Assembly: GCA_050084985.1 (NCBI GenBank) | Contig: JBITNC010000001.1 | Span: 204,104,001 to 204,168,000, forward strand | DNA length: 64,000 nucleotides | Source of the DNA: Nageia nagi | Taxonomy: Eukaryota; Pinophyta | Direction of reading: 5' to 3' | Shown: positions 22,854 to 36,449 of the stretch, in pieces | Numbering within the stretch: position 1 is the first letter of the stretch | Layout: every line of letters begins with the position of its first letter | Notes under the pieces: model-generated | What the model saw: only the letters and a program-made list of their open reading frames with translations | The model's database searches: none | What the model was told of the DNA's origin: nothing | Made by a program: the position numbers and the translations under genes

Positions 22854-24421
22854 TGTTGATGGAAATTGAGTAATATATACACTCTTGGACAATTCAACCA
22901 AAGTATATCATGAACAGGCTAACATAGTAACCTAATCTTTAGAGTAGGCTAGTTCCTTATCCATTAGGTACAAATGAAAAGAGTAAATAATAGGAAAGAA
23001 ATGAAAAAGGGTAGAGTGTGAGAAATAAAACAAAAGAGATAGGGAGCAAAAGTAAAGCAAAAAGGGTAGATCACTAGTTTAGCATAAGCTTTCACATAGC
23101 ATGACACCTTGGCAAGAATCTAGTGTAGCAACCATAGTGTAAGATTTCATTCTCTAAATTATTATTTAGCTTAACTCTTCCATATAATCAGAAATAGTTA
23201 TACCAACAAATCATGTTATCATTTAGGAAATATCCATTACTTGCAACAATATAACCAAATTAAGAATAATAACACCAAGTGTTGGATAGGAAAGGTCAAG
23301 ATGGCATTGTATAACTGATAAAACAAAAATTATTTGAAAATAAATATAAGGGGAAATACTAGGGATTCTAACCTCTTTTTTCTATCTTGAACTAGATTTA
23401 TACTAGGCTAGAGTAGTTATAGAATGATTGAAATAAAATAGTTACAAAATGATCCAAAGATTCTAGTCTTCTTTTAATAAACGGCTAACTATCTCTACCA
23501 CATGGCATTTTATTTCTAAAAATTGAAAGGTATAGAATTGTAACTACCTCTAAATTATGATGGGAATGCTTCTTGAGTGCTATTTGAACTTATATTATAA
23601 TTACAAAAGGTTCTCTAATTGACTATGGTGATTTTGAAGTTTTTTCATCTTTTAGTGGTTATTCTAGAGCCTTCTTGATCTTTGACACATATTTCAAAGT
23701 TCTTTGGTGAAGTTTTGCTTTGGGTGAAGATTCCTTTTGTTACATCTAACATCATTGGTCTCTAGACTCTAATTTTCAAATTCCTTTTATTTTTGTTAAT
23801 GTAACTTCCTTTTTGCACCTTTTTAAGGTGAAGCAAATAACTTCAAGAGATATTAGTCTTACTTATGATGTCATACTTCTCCAAAACCATTCTTTTGGCC
23901 AAAATGGGTTTTGATTTACTTTGCTAATGTTACATCCTTTCATGCTCTAGAATAAATTGATTTAGCTACCACAAAACTTTCCAACATTACTTGCTAACAT
24001 CACTACTCTCAAGGTTCAATTTTAGATGAGCCCCTATTCTACTAATATCATTTCCTTTTATGTCTCAAAACATTTAGCCTCTATGGAACTTTCTAACATT
24101 ACTAGCTAACATCACTACTCCCAAGGTCTAGTTCTAGATGAGACTCTATTCTATTGAAATCATTTCCTTTTATATCTTAAAACACTTAATCATCATGGAA
24201 CTTTTAGTATCACCTGCTGACATCACTACTCTTAGGGTCTAGTTTTAGATGAGCCTCTATTCTACTTACATCACTTCCTTTCATGTCTTGGAAATTGCTA
24301 TAATTAGAGCATTTTATCATCAAAATTGTTTGAAAGCTTACCAAAACATTATTCTTTTAGATAGATAAGATCAATACACACTAGGAAACCATTAGGGTGT
24401 TAAGCTATGTTTGTATATACA
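22854..24421 (-). repeat. Element B, 3' LTR
   Basis: Plus-strand view starts TGTTGATGGAAATTG and ends TTGTATATACA. It contains three tandem units of about 111 bp at roughly 23935-24300 (each with GCTAACATCACTACTC or a variant). No clear polypurine tract was seen beside its inner edge. Confidence 0.9.
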
Positions 24422-24929
24422 TTTTGGTGACATTTATGGGAAAATTTTGCTTTTCATATAAGACATTTTGAACCTAGCATAAAACTTTGGAAAGGAAGAG
24501 GGGTTGAGCTTTAATTCTATAAACTTAGGAACTACTGAACCTTTCCCTAAGTCACATGTGTTTTGAAGAAGTATTTTAACCTTGATTGAGCTAAAGCTAC
24601 AATGTTCAAAACCTCATAAGACATTTGCCCATGTTTTTGCAACAATTATCATAAACTAACCCCAACTTGTGCCCAAGAATCAAAAAGTTCTAACAAATTT
24701 ATCTTGTTAAAAGAAGATAGCAGTGCTTCCACATCATTAGCATGCTTACTAATTTTTTGAATATTTTATAAGAATTTTGATTTTGACATTGGTGAATCAT
24801 TAATCCTTCATAATTTTGGTACTCCCAATGTGGATAATTTTTGCAACTCTATATTTAGAGTCTATTCCTTGCACTTGATTTAACACACTATTTTTGATCT
24901 CTTAATAGAACCATTTTCCCTACACTAGC
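24422..24929. other. Element B untranslated spacer before the 3' LTR
   Basis: No convincing coding sequence between the end of the third ORF and the LTR. A purine-rich run at about 24485-24510 lies on the wrong strand to serve as polypurine tract for this minus-strand element. Confidence 0.5.
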
Positions 24930-27900
24930 TAATTAATTGCTTCCATGAGTTCAACTTGATCCCCAATATTTAGGGCCTATAAACCTTCATTGGAAATTTC
25001 ATTTGGTTTCTTGTTTACCTTCTTGGCTTCCTTTAATATAGGATAGAGGATACTCTCACTCCTACTGACATCTACTTCAAGCCCTTTTAGTTCCAACAAA
25101 CACATTTCCACATGGTCCCTAAGATGAATCAGGTCCTTAATTTCTTAGGACTTTTGTTACCAAAATTTTTCCTTTATGGTTAACAATAAATCTTTATCCA
25201 CTTTATACTTGCTTATGCTCTATTTTAATTGAGCTATATTGGTATTTAGACTATCAATGATTGAATCTTTTGATGCAAGTTCTACCATCCTTGTGGCTAT
25301 TTTTGTATCTTTTTTAGCAATAATGGCATCTTTTTTATTCATGCTATTAATAGTAGGAGCCAAAGCTAAACTTGCTCTTAAAATAACTATATCATTATCA
25401 ACAACTTTTAGCTTGATACTTTATGTAACCAACTACTTCTTTATTACTTCATGAGCTTTTTTAAGCTTGTTATACTTGGCTTCCAACGTGGTCAACTCTA
25501 ATATATTCAAGTCTACTATAGTTTGCAATAGCTCATTCTTATCACTCCAAGGAATGCTTCTCATGTCTATTTTTATCTGAGTGTTCATGGAAGTTAAATC
25601 ACTCTACCCTTCCTAGAGATCTTAGGCTATAGCCATTTCTAGAACTTTGTTTTTTGAATCTACAAAAGTTTGGAGCCTTATTGAATTATCTAACATTGGA
25701 ATTTTCTTCAATTACCTTTGCATCCATTCTTGTTGGTTTCTCTTCATTTGTTGGTATTATTGCATAATACCATCAATGGACATCTTCTTCCTAGATATAG
25801 TGATGAATGGAGAATCAACACTCAAATCCTAGGAGAGGGAGGCCAAAACTTATTTTGTTAGTGTTATAAGATTATCTTGGCTAGAACTTGGGCTACTACT
25901 ATTGATGGGATTTACTAGGAATGGTGGTGGTGATGATGGTGGGGGTGATGATGGTATAGTGATGATGTTAGTGAGAGAAGTAACAAGGGAAATTGATGTA
26001 GAATGAGTAGGATTATGCCATTGGGAAGGTAGAGGTAACACCAAAATTGGTTGTGGTGGGTGTTAGAGAGGTCATCACAACTATAGAAAGGGGGCCTAAG
26101 TAGAAATGGGTGAGATAACTTGAATAGAAACTGGTATGATAGGGTTTATAGTAGAGGTATCTAAAAGAGAAATAGAAGGAGGAGAAAAAGAAAGCATACT
26201 TGTTGGAATGAGTGTCTTCCTCTTCTTTTTAGGTGAAAGGGAGGCCTTCTAAGCTTTCCTCTTTATTATATGCACTTCTTTCCCTTTTGGTGTCTCATGT
26301 ATAGCTTATAAGGTAGCCTCTTTAACCTCTTCTTTAGCTTGCTCTTCTTGGCTAATCCTTTGGGCTTCTAGCTAATCTTGTTCTTTTTCTTCATCATCAC
26401 TTTTAGTATACTCTTGAATAGGGTCATCTAAAGGGTGTTCCATCTTCCACATATCTTCAAATACATTATCGAGGTCAAACTCAAGGAGATTGAATTTATT
26501 CCTTGATTCAATATGATATTAGTTAAATGCAATGATTTTCTCTTCACTCCACTTAAGCCTTCTCAACGTAGCCAAAGAATTTTTGGGAATTGAATCTATC
26601 ATTGGATTAAAAGTTTCCTTCTTTTCATAAAAACTCATCCATGGTGATAGTAGATATTTAGCAATCAAAGACATAAGAATGAATTTGTCCTTCTCTCCCA
26701 AATTTCTCTATTATTCTAGCTCTAGTTTAGCTTTCACTTTGAAGTTGGGAGGATTGGGCTGATTTTTCAACCTTTTACCAAACATGTCTTCAGGATCATA
26801 TAACCTATATTGATTTATCCTTTTCAACTTCAACCTAAATAACTCCTCCTTTAGTTGGTCACCTCCTCCTCTAATTTGAAGTACCAAGTCATTCACCTTG
26901 TGAGGTAGAGCATAAACCAATTTCTTTTTAGCTATAGCTCTATATTTTGCATCTACATAGTCTATTTACCTTCCATACTCCATACTGAAGATTCAATCAG
27001 TGACATGTATAGGTAATAAGAAAGAGGCACTGATAAAACCATAAATTTTGATGAATGTTCCCTCTTTAGTGAAGAACCAATCTCGAGTTTCACCATGAGG
27101 TATCCAAAGATACAATTTTGATGCTTTCAACATCCTTGGAATTTTAGGAGCAAACAAACTCATGGCCAAAACTAAGAAATTTTCCATAAAGCCATATCAA
27201 TCAATCAATGACATTACTTTGTCAATCCATTTATCCATAGACTTGAGGGACCCATATCCTTCATGATTAATTAAGGTTAACTTTTTGAAGAATCCTAAAT
27301 TTTAATGGATTAACGATCAAACAATATATAATGTATATGCAAAGTGTGATCCTTGATCAATTTCTTCTAATTGTTTTGAAATCTTATCTAAAATAGCAAT
27401 AGCCCAATCATAAATGGTGGGAGTATTTAAATGAGAGATATATTAAGCTATTGCAAGCTTTGATAATGATATATATTTATCTAACTTTTCCTTAGCTATT
27501 ATTGATAACATAGATAATAATAATTGCAAATGCAAGGAGAAATAGGACAACAAAACTTCAAAATTCAAAACTTCTAGGAAATTCATAGCATCATCCACAT
27601 TTTTGTTTAACCAATAAAGGATATTCATCCTCATATTTGAGCTTGGTATTATATCCTAATGGAGAACATGGGGTAGATGGATTAAAAGTGCTAGCTAAAG
27701 ATGTAGGGTCTAGGCTAAGAATTACCCTCCCCTATAAGTTTCTTATGATCCTCATTGTAGGATCAAATGTCCCTTTGATTAGCTCTATCAATTTTGGTAT
27801 TAGGAAACATCTATGAAGAATAAAATACATGAGCCTCAACCCCATTGGTGTGTGAGCGATGTGATTAAATCCAAAAATAGGACACTTACCTTTTGTGGTG

Positions 27901-27998
27901 TCTTTTAGATTCTTGTTCTAAGCCATTATTTTAGTGTCCCATAACAAATCCATTGAATCTAAAACCCTTTTAACTACCCTTCTTATATTTGGCACCAT
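24930..27998 (-). pseudogene. Element B third ORF (post-integrase)
   Basis: Starts near the ATG at 27998 (MVPNIRRVVKRVLDSMDLLW) and runs about 1000 codons with stops. Parts in order: an N-terminal domain with the phrase GETRDWFFTKEGTFIKIYGF (about 27090-27030), similar to GENKIGDWYFLKDY in element C; an acidic segment; a basic patch SPKKKRKTL (26233-26216) that matches a monopartite nuclear localisation signal; a Ser/Pro/Thr-rich stretch (about 26044-25850); and a C-terminal coiled coil (about 25800-25000). No signal peptide or clear membrane span. Unknown function; perhaps a nucleic-acid or nuclear-import partner of the element. Not a recognised env. Confidence 0.6.
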
Positions 27999-28399
27999 AT
28001 TGATTTCAAACTACACTTTCAAGTATACAATGCTTTAACTTAATGATTCTAAATGATGCTCTACATTTTTTAGCTCTATTGAAAACCAAAAATTTGGATA
28101 ACTACTACTCTTCAAAAGCTCTAGAGTTTATGTGTTTTGAAATGCACCACCTTTGCTACTTTTTTTATTAAATTCCCATGCCTTGCATTTATTTTTTCAA
28201 TCATGCAATATAACTGCTACATCATTTGCATTAATAATTGATTTGATACTCTTAGAATTTTCTTAGGAACCCTGATTACAATGATGCTAAAAACACCTTG
28301 ATCCATTAATATTATCTTTGAACAATATGTACTATTCCTTTGGAAATTAAATTCAAAACACATCATATTTACAATATTTACAAGGGTAGTAAATTCTCT

Positions 28400-29650
28400 T
28401 TTAAAGGCATTCTCTTACCCATGCAAGCTTGTAATGTTTCAAATACTACCTATTTACTAAAATTGGTAGTTCCACCCATTCAATTTGGCTATTTCAAAAG
28501 TGTTTCTCCCAATGCCTTTGGCTATGATGTATGGTCCTAACCATAAAGATTCAAACTTATTATGCTTTCTAGGTTTGGCTCTATCTTTGCCCCATTTTAA
28601 AATAAGGTCTCCTTCTTTGAAGATGTCCAAATAAGCTTTCTGGGTATCAAACCACTTCTTTACAACTTCATATCTCTTTTGTAAATCTAGATATGCCTTA
28701 TTCTAGGATTCTTTTAGATGCAATAGTTCATTCATCCATACTTGAAGTGGTTCAAATTCTTCATCATATTCTTGAAGTATTGTCAGAGCAGGAAGCTCTA
28801 TATGACTTGGTAGAAAATCCCTTTTACCATATACCAACACATATGGACTAGCCTTAATAGATAACTTTATAATGATTCTATCTACCCATAATGCCCAATT
28901 CAACATCTCATGCTAGGTTTGAGGATCATCCTTTATAGTTCTCTTAAGAATCCTTAATAAATTCTTATTTATTGATTCAACAAGTCCATTACCCTATGAA
29001 TAGTAATTTGAGGAAGTTTCATAGTAGATTCTATATCTCATAGCAGAATTGGTGATATATATCCCTATAAATGCCAATCCATTATTAGAGATAAATATTT
29101 GAGGAATTCCATATCTATTAATTAGCTTTTCAATAAATTTTAGAATAGTTTTCTAATTTGTCTCTTTCATAGCTTTCACTTTAGCCCATTTGGTGAAATA
29201 GTTGGTGGTAATGAGGATGAATTTATACTTGATCAAGTAATTTGGAGTAATAATTCTAATAAAGTCTAATCCACATTATTGGAAAGGTTCTTCCACCTAA
29301 ATTGGTTCTAATGGTAAAGTCACCTTTCTCTTCCTACCTACAAACCTTTGACATTTCTCACAACTTTGAACCTTTGTAAAAGCATCTCTGAACATAGTGG
29401 GCTAGTAATAACTTGCTTGAATTATTTTACCCACCATTGTATAACTAGAATAATGACCTTTGAATACCCTAAAATGAAACTCTTCAATCAATTTTGCTAT
29501 CTTAGATGAAGGTATACACCTTAGCAATACTCCATCATGATTTTCTTCTATACAGCACTTGGTCAAATTTTGTAGAAATTTGGAATGGATATTAAATCTT
29601 CTCCTCTATGATATGTTCAAATGCATGGGAAGTTTACCAAATTTGAAATA
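28400..29650 (-). pseudogene. Element B integrase
   Basis: HHCC zinc finger visible: FKGHYSSYTMVGKI then CEKCQRFVGRK (about 29370-29325). Core: LDFIRIITPN with the first Asp, and FISNNGLAFIG where the second Asp is now Asn. NGLVESINKNL holds the third Glu. The C-terminal part reads ALWVDRIIIKLSIKASPYV and VYGKRDFLPSHIELPAL (28906-28703), typical of Athila/Tat-side integrases. Stops near the linker and core show it is dead. Confidence 0.8.
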
Positions 29651-29849
29651 CCTATTTAATTGGCCCATCTAGCCTTTTTCCTCCATACCTATTTCCTCAT
29701 CCAAAATTACTTGTTTGGTAAGATACACACTATCTTTTCCTTCTATGATGTCTCTAGCTAATTGCTCACAAAGGGCCTATCCCCTTATGAGTTTAGTAGG
29801 TCTGATTTTCACATCATATCTTAAAATTTTAGAAATCCATCCAAGTATA

Positions 29850-30250
29850 TCCTCCCTAATTTCTCCTTGCATTACATAAGATCTAACATCTGGATGTAGA
29901 CTATGACTCTGCTCTAACTTATATAATGTTTCAACTTTCTCAAAGACTTTAGTATTTCTAGGACCTATTTTTCCATGAAAGTGTACTTCTCTTCACTCTT
30001 ATTCATATTTTGATTGAAAAAAGTATTAGAATATTCCTCATTATTTTCAAATTTCTACATTAGGATGGTTGCAATGCTTGAACTAGAGCCATACACATAC
30101 AAAATGAATTCTTTGCTGAAATCTAGGTTCCTTAAGATAAGTGCCCTAGTTATTGTAAACTTGATTCTTTGAAATGCTTCTTTTCCTTCTTTAGTCCATT
30201 CAAACATAGCATTTTTATTTAACATGAGATTAATAGGCTTAACAATGCTT
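29850..30250 (-). pseudogene. Element B native RNase H domain
   Basis: Directly follows RT. Reads EAFQRIKFTITRALILRN and FSKEFILYVYGSSSSIATIL with intermittent stops, then KSEEKYTFMEK. This is the standard gypsy RNase H position. Present together with the extra copy upstream of RT. Confidence 0.7.
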
Positions 30251-30279
30251 GAAAAATCTTTAACAAATCTTCTTACAAA

Positions 30280-31010
30280 GTTAATCTATCATAGAAAAGA
30301 TTGTAAAGCCTTTTTGTTCAAAGGGAGAGATAATTTATTTATTGCTTCTATCCTATCTAGATTGATAGCCTAACCTTATTTTGAAATGACATGTCCAAGA
30401 AGCTTTCTCACATCTATTGCAAAAATAATTTTTTTTGGATTTAAAAAAATTTCATACCTTCTACATTTGATAAAAGCCTACTCTAGATGCTGCACATGGG
30501 AACTTCTATTGTGAGATAAAATAGTGATATCATCCAAGTATACTAGCACACTTTTATTTACCATTTCTCTAAAAGCATAGTCCATATATTTTTGAAAGGT
30601 TGTTCCTACATTTGATAATATAAAAGGAATTATTTGGAAACCAAACATTCTCAATTTGGTTGTAAAAGCCATTTTGAACTGATCTTCATTTTTTACCCAA
30701 ACTTGGTTATACCCTAAAAACCATCTAGTAATGAGAATATTTCTACTTCAAACATATTATTTAATATTTGTTCCATAGGTATTATAGGATAATTATATTT
30801 TAATGATACTCTATTTAAACCTTTGAAATCCACACATAATCAAATATCTCCATTTTTCTTTCTAATTGGGACTAAATTCACCACCCATGTAGAATGTTTA
30901 ATAGGATATATGATACTAGCTTTATATAATTTCAAAAAAAATTATTTCATTACCACTTCAATCTTGGAGTTTACTAGCCTTTACTTTTGTCTTATAGGCT
31001 TGGCATATTA
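30280..31010 (-). pseudogene. Element B reverse transcriptase
   Basis: TWVVNLVPIRKKNGDI (about 30890-30840) and CVDFKGLNR open the fingers and palm. AFTTKLRMFGFQIIPF follows at 30669, and the catalytic VYLDDITILS is at about 30543-30515, with YLDD intact. Stops and frameshifts occur both before and after. Confidence 0.85.
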
Positions 31011-31355
31011 AATCAATTATATCATATGTTGAACTACAAATTTATCAAAAACCTTTAGATCATCATATGACCAAGCAATTACATCAACAAAAACTCTACA
31101 CAATTGAATAATCTTTTTGATTTGATCAGGTTTGTTATATATGCCAATTTTTAAAAATATTTAAAGAATAATTTCATACTCCTTATAATTATTGGGGTTT
31201 ATAATTATACCCTTTCTTTTTACTTAGTCATTTCTATTGAACAACCCTTCGAATGGGATCAGATCTGTAGGAATTATATTGTTATTCAATTGGATTATAT
31301 CTTATTCCTAGAATATGTTGGCATCTTCTTCTCCTACCACATGACACATAGACTA

Positions 31356-31979
31356 CTATAAAAAAAAATAATTGATTTGAGCCTTATCTCTAAATACTTG
31401 CCAAAAGGAATTATTATCCAAAGTAGAAGGTCTAAAGATAAGTTGAATTCCCTTTTTTTGGAACCAATCATTGGGGGGATCAAAACTGGCTCCCATTTGA
31501 GCTAATGCATTAGCTTCTTGGTTCAACCTCCTTGGAATGGATTGTATGTGTAGAGCTTCAAAATTTTCAAATAGATCCCACACTCTATTCCTATAAGACT
31601 TTAAATAATGATGTTTAACAAAACACTTGCCTATGACTTGATTTACAATCAACTCTAAGTCTCCTTTAATTTTCATACAATAGATCTACATTTTAATTAC
31701 TTGCTCTAAGAAAAGGCAAAGGACTACATACTTAATCACATTATTGGTGCACATACATGTGAGTTTGTAGGAGAATTTATGAATTTTTCCTATTGGATCA
31801 ATCAGGACAATCCCAGTACCTAAACCATTTCTAGATCTAGCTCCATCAAAAAACATTTCCCAAAATCCACTTCTTCTAAACTCTTCATTGATGAGCTTTG
31901 GGATGAAAGGCTCTAGTTCCATCAAAAAATAATTCTTGAACTCCATGTCATAAATGGTGTTAAGCATATTCATAGACAT
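31356..31979 (-). pseudogene. Element B extra RNase H (RVT_3-like), before RT
   Basis: The minus strand reads FWEMFFDGARSRNGLGTGIV (first Asp in FDG), CTNNVIKYV (Glu replaced by Lys), then, in the next open piece, GDLELIVNQVIG (Asp present), VKHHYLKSYRNRVWDLFENF, IPRRLNQEANALAQMGA (last Asp replaced by Asn). This matches the plant RNase H family (RVT_3) rather than the RNase H tied to gypsy RT. It lies between protease and RT, as in A and C. Confidence 0.82.
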
Positions 31980-32099
31980 AGGGTCTTCAATTTACAATTC
32001 TTCCAACAACTATTCACTATCTTCCAACTCACTCAAGATTGCATTGATCTCCTCCTTTTCTACATGAACATCAAACTTTTTTTTATTATCCAACCTTAC

Positions 32100-32640
32100 T
32101 CTTTTGTCTACATAAAAAATTAAATAATGAGTGTAATCCATTGCTAAAAAACTCCCTATTTTTTCTAAGAATTCCCTAGATAGACATAACCCAAAAAGAG
32201 GAGGAAGTTCAACTACTATAATTTTCTAAGTGATTACCATAAAAGGACACTTATGTATCTTTAAAACTATATCCTTGATAATCCCAATAGTTTTAACTAG
32301 GGTTGAGTCTAACTACAACACTCTTATGGATGTTTTAGTGAGAGGTAGCCCTATTACATCATATACTACTTTAGACATGATGGTAGTGGCTACTTCAAAC
32401 TCAACTAGATAGTTATGTAGCACATACCCATCGACCTCTAAAGTCATAAAAAGATGGTGGTTTATTTTTTCCCATCCTTAGATATTTGTATGTCTCAAAC
32501 AAATTCAACACCCTATCCATTCCTTCATTTAATGCTATAAGAGATGCCCTTAGTAAATCAATTTTACCAAGGATTTTTAAAACATCAAATAAAGATATCT
32601 TTGAAGGGGTTCCCTTTAATTCTTCCACAATATTGAAATC
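32100..32640 (-). pseudogene. Element B protease region
   Basis: MEELKGTPSKISLFDVLKIL (32628 on) is the conserved lead-in to the protease in this family. The protease site near 32390 reads LVEFEVATTIM where L-(V/I)-D-S-G is expected, so the catalytic Asp and Gly are lost. VVYDVIGLPLT follows. The protease would process the gag-pol product. Confidence 0.7.
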
Positions 32641-32879
32641 ATGAATGATTGGAGGCTTGCCTTCTTTATCAATAAACCTTTATTGAAACTACTGAGTATC
32701 ATCTCTCCTTTTATGCCTGATGAGCAAGGAAAACCTTAAATTTTTGACCATATAATCATTAACTTCATCAACTTTAGGCATCTATCTAGCTTTTGAAACT
32801 AGAAATTTATGAGATGCAACCTCTTTTGGGAGTGTAGTGTTTACAGAACTAGAAGCTATATCGGGTTTCTTGGAGGTTA

Positions 32880-34101
32880 TTTAATTATGACCTTTTAAAG
32901 ATTTAGCTTTTTTATTTGGTAGATTTGATACATAAGACCTATTTGCATACCTTATTTCTATACCAAAAACACCTACATTGGCTAGGGAAAATTTCATAAA
33001 ATTTATATTTTGACTCATATCATCAACTATGCTAGGTGGAGAAATTCCACCACTTTTAGACAAGTACTCCTAATATTGATATATAGGGCAAGAATTTTAT
33101 TCATGAGAATCATTACAAGCTAAACATAAGCCTAATATCTATCCAAAAGAAGAAGCTTGATCTATATCTTTTACTAACACATGCTAATTTTGAGGAGCTT
33201 TTTCTAAAGCTGGATATGGGAATCTCCTAGCATTATTTTGTCTACTCAAGAGGGTGATCTAGTTTGCCATGTTCCTACATAAAGATTTCAATTCTTGTAT
33301 CTCACTTTGAGAGGAAGCTACTTGATTTATACCTAATTAATGTGGGGCTAGTAGAGCCAAAGGAGTTCTTGGGGTAGGTAAGGCTAATGGTAATTGTTGA
33401 ACTGATGTAGTAATACTAGCCAAAGGCAAGGCCATACAAATTACTAAGGGTCTTATTTCCTAGTTTTGTGGTAACATTGGAAAGTATGGCATTGTCATGC
33501 ATCTGGGTAGTTTTCCTACCAAAATGAGACAAGCTTCAGTAAACATTGCTTATTTATAGACCTTCAAAAAAAAATTTACTATAGAATTTTGAATTTGCAA
33601 AGAGAGATCTAGGGGAAAGGCTCTTAAATAATACATCAAAGCTTGATATTATTGGGGCTTTATTGATACCAAAACTCTTTTCCAAGATTTTTGGAATCTA
33701 ATAATAAAATCTAAAATATTCTCCTATTCATGTCTTTTGATAGAGGTAAATTGAGTTAGTAAGGAGAAGGGATTTCCTACTTCATTAAATTCCAAGATGA
33801 AAGGCTCTACTAATTAAGCCTAGGAAGTTATAGATCCACTGGCAAGGCTTCTATACCAATCAAGAACCTTACCCTTGAAATATTGTGCTAGCAATCATAC
33901 CATGACATCTTCATGCTAAATATTATGGAGCTTAACCAAACTGACTACATCCACATAGTGTTCATAGGCTATCTTCTCCGTGGTAGCATCAAACTTAGGT
34001 AGAGTTTTAAAGATATTTCCTAGGATATCATGTAATGTGGCTAGAGCCAATGTTACCCCATCATCCCATGTAGGATAGATATTTGGAGTGGGATTAGCCA
34101 T
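32880..34101 (-). pseudogene. Element B gag
   Basis: Likely start at the ATG at 34101 (MANPTPNIYPTWDDG). Capsid phrases: KFDATTEKIAYEHYVD, LVEPFILEFNEVGNPF, FIIRFQKSWKRV. A late motif CLACNDSHE followed by C-x-IYQY (about 33130-33080) takes the place of a classic CCHC knuckle; similar motifs occur in A and C. Broken by many stops. Gag would form the particle shell. Confidence 0.7.
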
Positions 34102-34379
34102 TTAGGAGGAGTAATCCTAGTATGAAGGTACTATTTTGGATGGAGATTCTAAAGTGTTGATACTACTCAAAGATCTAGGCTTGATCAGAGTCTTTCTTTT
34201 GGGAGTACCAACTTTTTTAAAATCTAGTACCTCTTTACCTATTTTGGATTTTTGTCTTATCCACATAAACTCTAGTAGCAACTAAATAATTTAGGTTCAA
34301 GAAGAAATAATGATAACTATAAATATGCTTTGATACATACCATCAATACTACTTCTAGCAGAGTTACCAATGAAATTTT

Positions 34380-34401
34380 TTGGGTCCCACTACACATACC
34401 A
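34380..34401 (-). other. Element B candidate primer binding site
   Basis: On the minus strand TTTTGGTATGTGTAGTGGGA lies 10 bp inside the 5' LTR edge (34412). The similar TTTTTGGTATGC or TTTTTGGCATGCCCA sits just inside the 5' LTR of A and C. Its TGG start suits a tRNA 3' end, but I cannot name the tRNA and the gap from the LTR is larger than usual. Confidence 0.45.
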
Positions 34402-34411
34402 AAAGATATAC

Positions 34412-35967
34412 TATTGATGTAAATTGAGTTATATATACACTCTTGGATAATTCAACCAAATTATATCATGAACAAGCTAACATAGTAACCTGATCTTTGG
34501 AGTAGGCTAGTTCCTTATCCATTAGGTATAGATGAAAAGAGCAAATAATAGGAAAGAAATGAAAGAGGGTAGAGTACAAGAAATAAAACAAAAGAGATAG
34601 GGAGCAAAAGTAAAGCAAGAAGGGTAGATCACTATTCAGCATAGGTTTTCACATAGCATGACACCTTGGTAAGAATCTAGTGTAGCAACCATGATGTAAG
34701 CTTTCATTCTCTAAATTATTCTCTAGCTTAACTCTTCCATATAAGTAGACACAATTATACCAATAACTCATTGTTATCATTCAAGAAATATCTATTACTT
34801 ACCATAATATAACTAAATTAAGAATAATAACATCAAGTGTTGGACAGGAAAGGTCAAGATGGCATTGTATAACTAATAAAACAAAAGGTGTTTGAAAATA
34901 AATACAATGGGCAATACTAGGGGTTTCAACCCCTTTTTTTATCTTTGACTAAATTTATACTAGGCTAGAGTGGTTACAAAATGATTGAAATAAAATAGTT
35001 ACAAAATGACCCAAAGATTCTAGCCTTATTTTAACAAACAACTAACTATCTCTACCACATGGCATTTTATTTCTAAAAACTAAAAGGTATAAAACTATAA
35101 CTACCTCTAAATTATGATGGGCATAGCTACTATTTGAACTTGTATTATAATTACAAAAGGTTCTTTGACTGAATATGGTGATTTTGGTGTTTCTTCATCT
35201 TCTAGTGGTTATTTTAGAGCCTTCTTGATCTTCAACACATATTTCAAATTTCTTTAGTGAAGTTTACTTAGGTGGAGATTTGTTTTGTTACATCTAACAT
35301 CATTGGTCTTCAAACTCTAGTTTTTAAAGTTCTTTTATTTTTATTAACATCATTTCCTTTTTGCACTTTGTAAGGTGAAACAAATAACTTTGGGAGATCT
35401 TAGTCTTACTCATGACATCATCCTTTTTCAGACCCATTCTTTTGGCCAAAATGGGTTTTGCTTTACTTTATTGATGTTACATCCTTTCATGCTCCAAAAT
35501 CAAATAACTTAGCTATCATAGAACTTTCCAGCATTACTTGCTAACATCACTACTCATAAGGTCCAATTTTAGATGAGCCTCTATTCTACTAACATCATTT
35601 CCTTTTATGTCTCAGAACACTTAGCCACCATGAAAGTTTTTAGCATTACTTGCTAATGTCACTGCTTCTGGGGTCCAATTTTAGATGAGCCTTTATTCTA
35701 CTGACATATTTCCTTTTATGTCTTGAAATACTTAACCATCACAAAACTTTTAGTATTACTTGCTAACATCACTACTCTTGGGGCTTGGTTTTATATGAGC
35801 CTTTATTTTACTAACATCACTTCCTTTCATGTCCTAGAAATTACTATAATTAGAGCATTTTCTCAATAAAATTTTTCAAAATCTTACCAAAACACTCTTC
35901 TTTTAGATAGATAATATCAATACATGCTGGGAAGCCACTAGAGTGTTAGGCTATGTATGCATATACA
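34412..35967 (-). repeat. Element B, 5' LTR
   Basis: Partner of 22854-24421. Its inner edge reads TATTGATG on the plus strand where the partner has TGTTGATG, so the terminal dinucleotide is changed. It ends GCATATACA, followed by the target duplication CCAAA. It carries the same three ~111 bp tandem units at about 35460-35840. Confidence 0.9.
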
Positions 35968-36400
35968 CCAAACATATGGAGAAGATCCCCAACTATGATA
36001 TATTGGGAAAATGAGACTCCTAGACACTTTTGAAGTTTCATTAGGATATCTTTCACTACAATAATGATTATGATATTAGTACCATCCAACTGGAGTATTC
36101 CATGGGAATCTCTAGTGTGGGTTATTCCAATGATATTTGACACTTTTTTAGGCATAATAGCCATGGCTTCCCCTAAATCTATCATACAATTATGGATAAT
36201 GTGTCATAATTTAAAGAAAATATGGAAAGGAGGAGGGCTATTTTACCCATACCTATTAACCTTATAGCTATGTCTATACTATAATTCTAGCTATCATCTA
36301 CTTTGGTGTGAATCATGAATACTACCTTTAGCAAGTCAATCTTTTTAAGAATGTTTAGGGTATCAAAGAGTGATGCTCTTAATGGTATTTTCTTTAGCTC
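35968..36400 (-). pseudogene. Element A protease, N-terminal piece
   Basis: MIDLGEAMAIMPKKVSNIIG (36185 on) is the protease active site region, with DLG in place of the usual DSG or DTG (a single C-to-T change from DSG). It continues through VVKDILMKLQKCLGVSF and VGDLLHMFG to the edge of element B at 35967. The rest resumes at 22853. Upstream, around 36400-36300, the lead-in to the protease is decayed. Confidence 0.75.
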
Positions 36401-36449
36401 ATCCATAATTTTATATATAGAAATGCAAGAAGAGCTCTCATCTAAATAT

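Larger units (their letters stand above)
22854..35967 (-). mobile_element. Ty3/gypsy LTR retrotransposon B, 13,114 bp
   Basis: Minus-strand element with LTRs at 22854-24421 and 34412-35967 and a perfect 5 bp target duplication CCAAA, inserted in the protease region of element A in the same orientation. Order: gag (34101 to about 32880), protease region (about 32630-32100), extra RNase H (31979-31356), RT (about 31010-30280), native RNase H (about 30250-29850), integrase (about 29650-28400), third ORF (about 27998-24930). LTR mismatch over ~270 bp is about 8%. No domain is open throughout. Same family architecture as A and C, with different LTR bodies. Confidence 0.93.

Noticed and set aside
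24422-24520. Polypurine tract of element B
   Set aside because: The minus strand next to the 3' LTR is not purine-rich; the nearby purine run is on the other strand. The tracts of A and C are also unclear.
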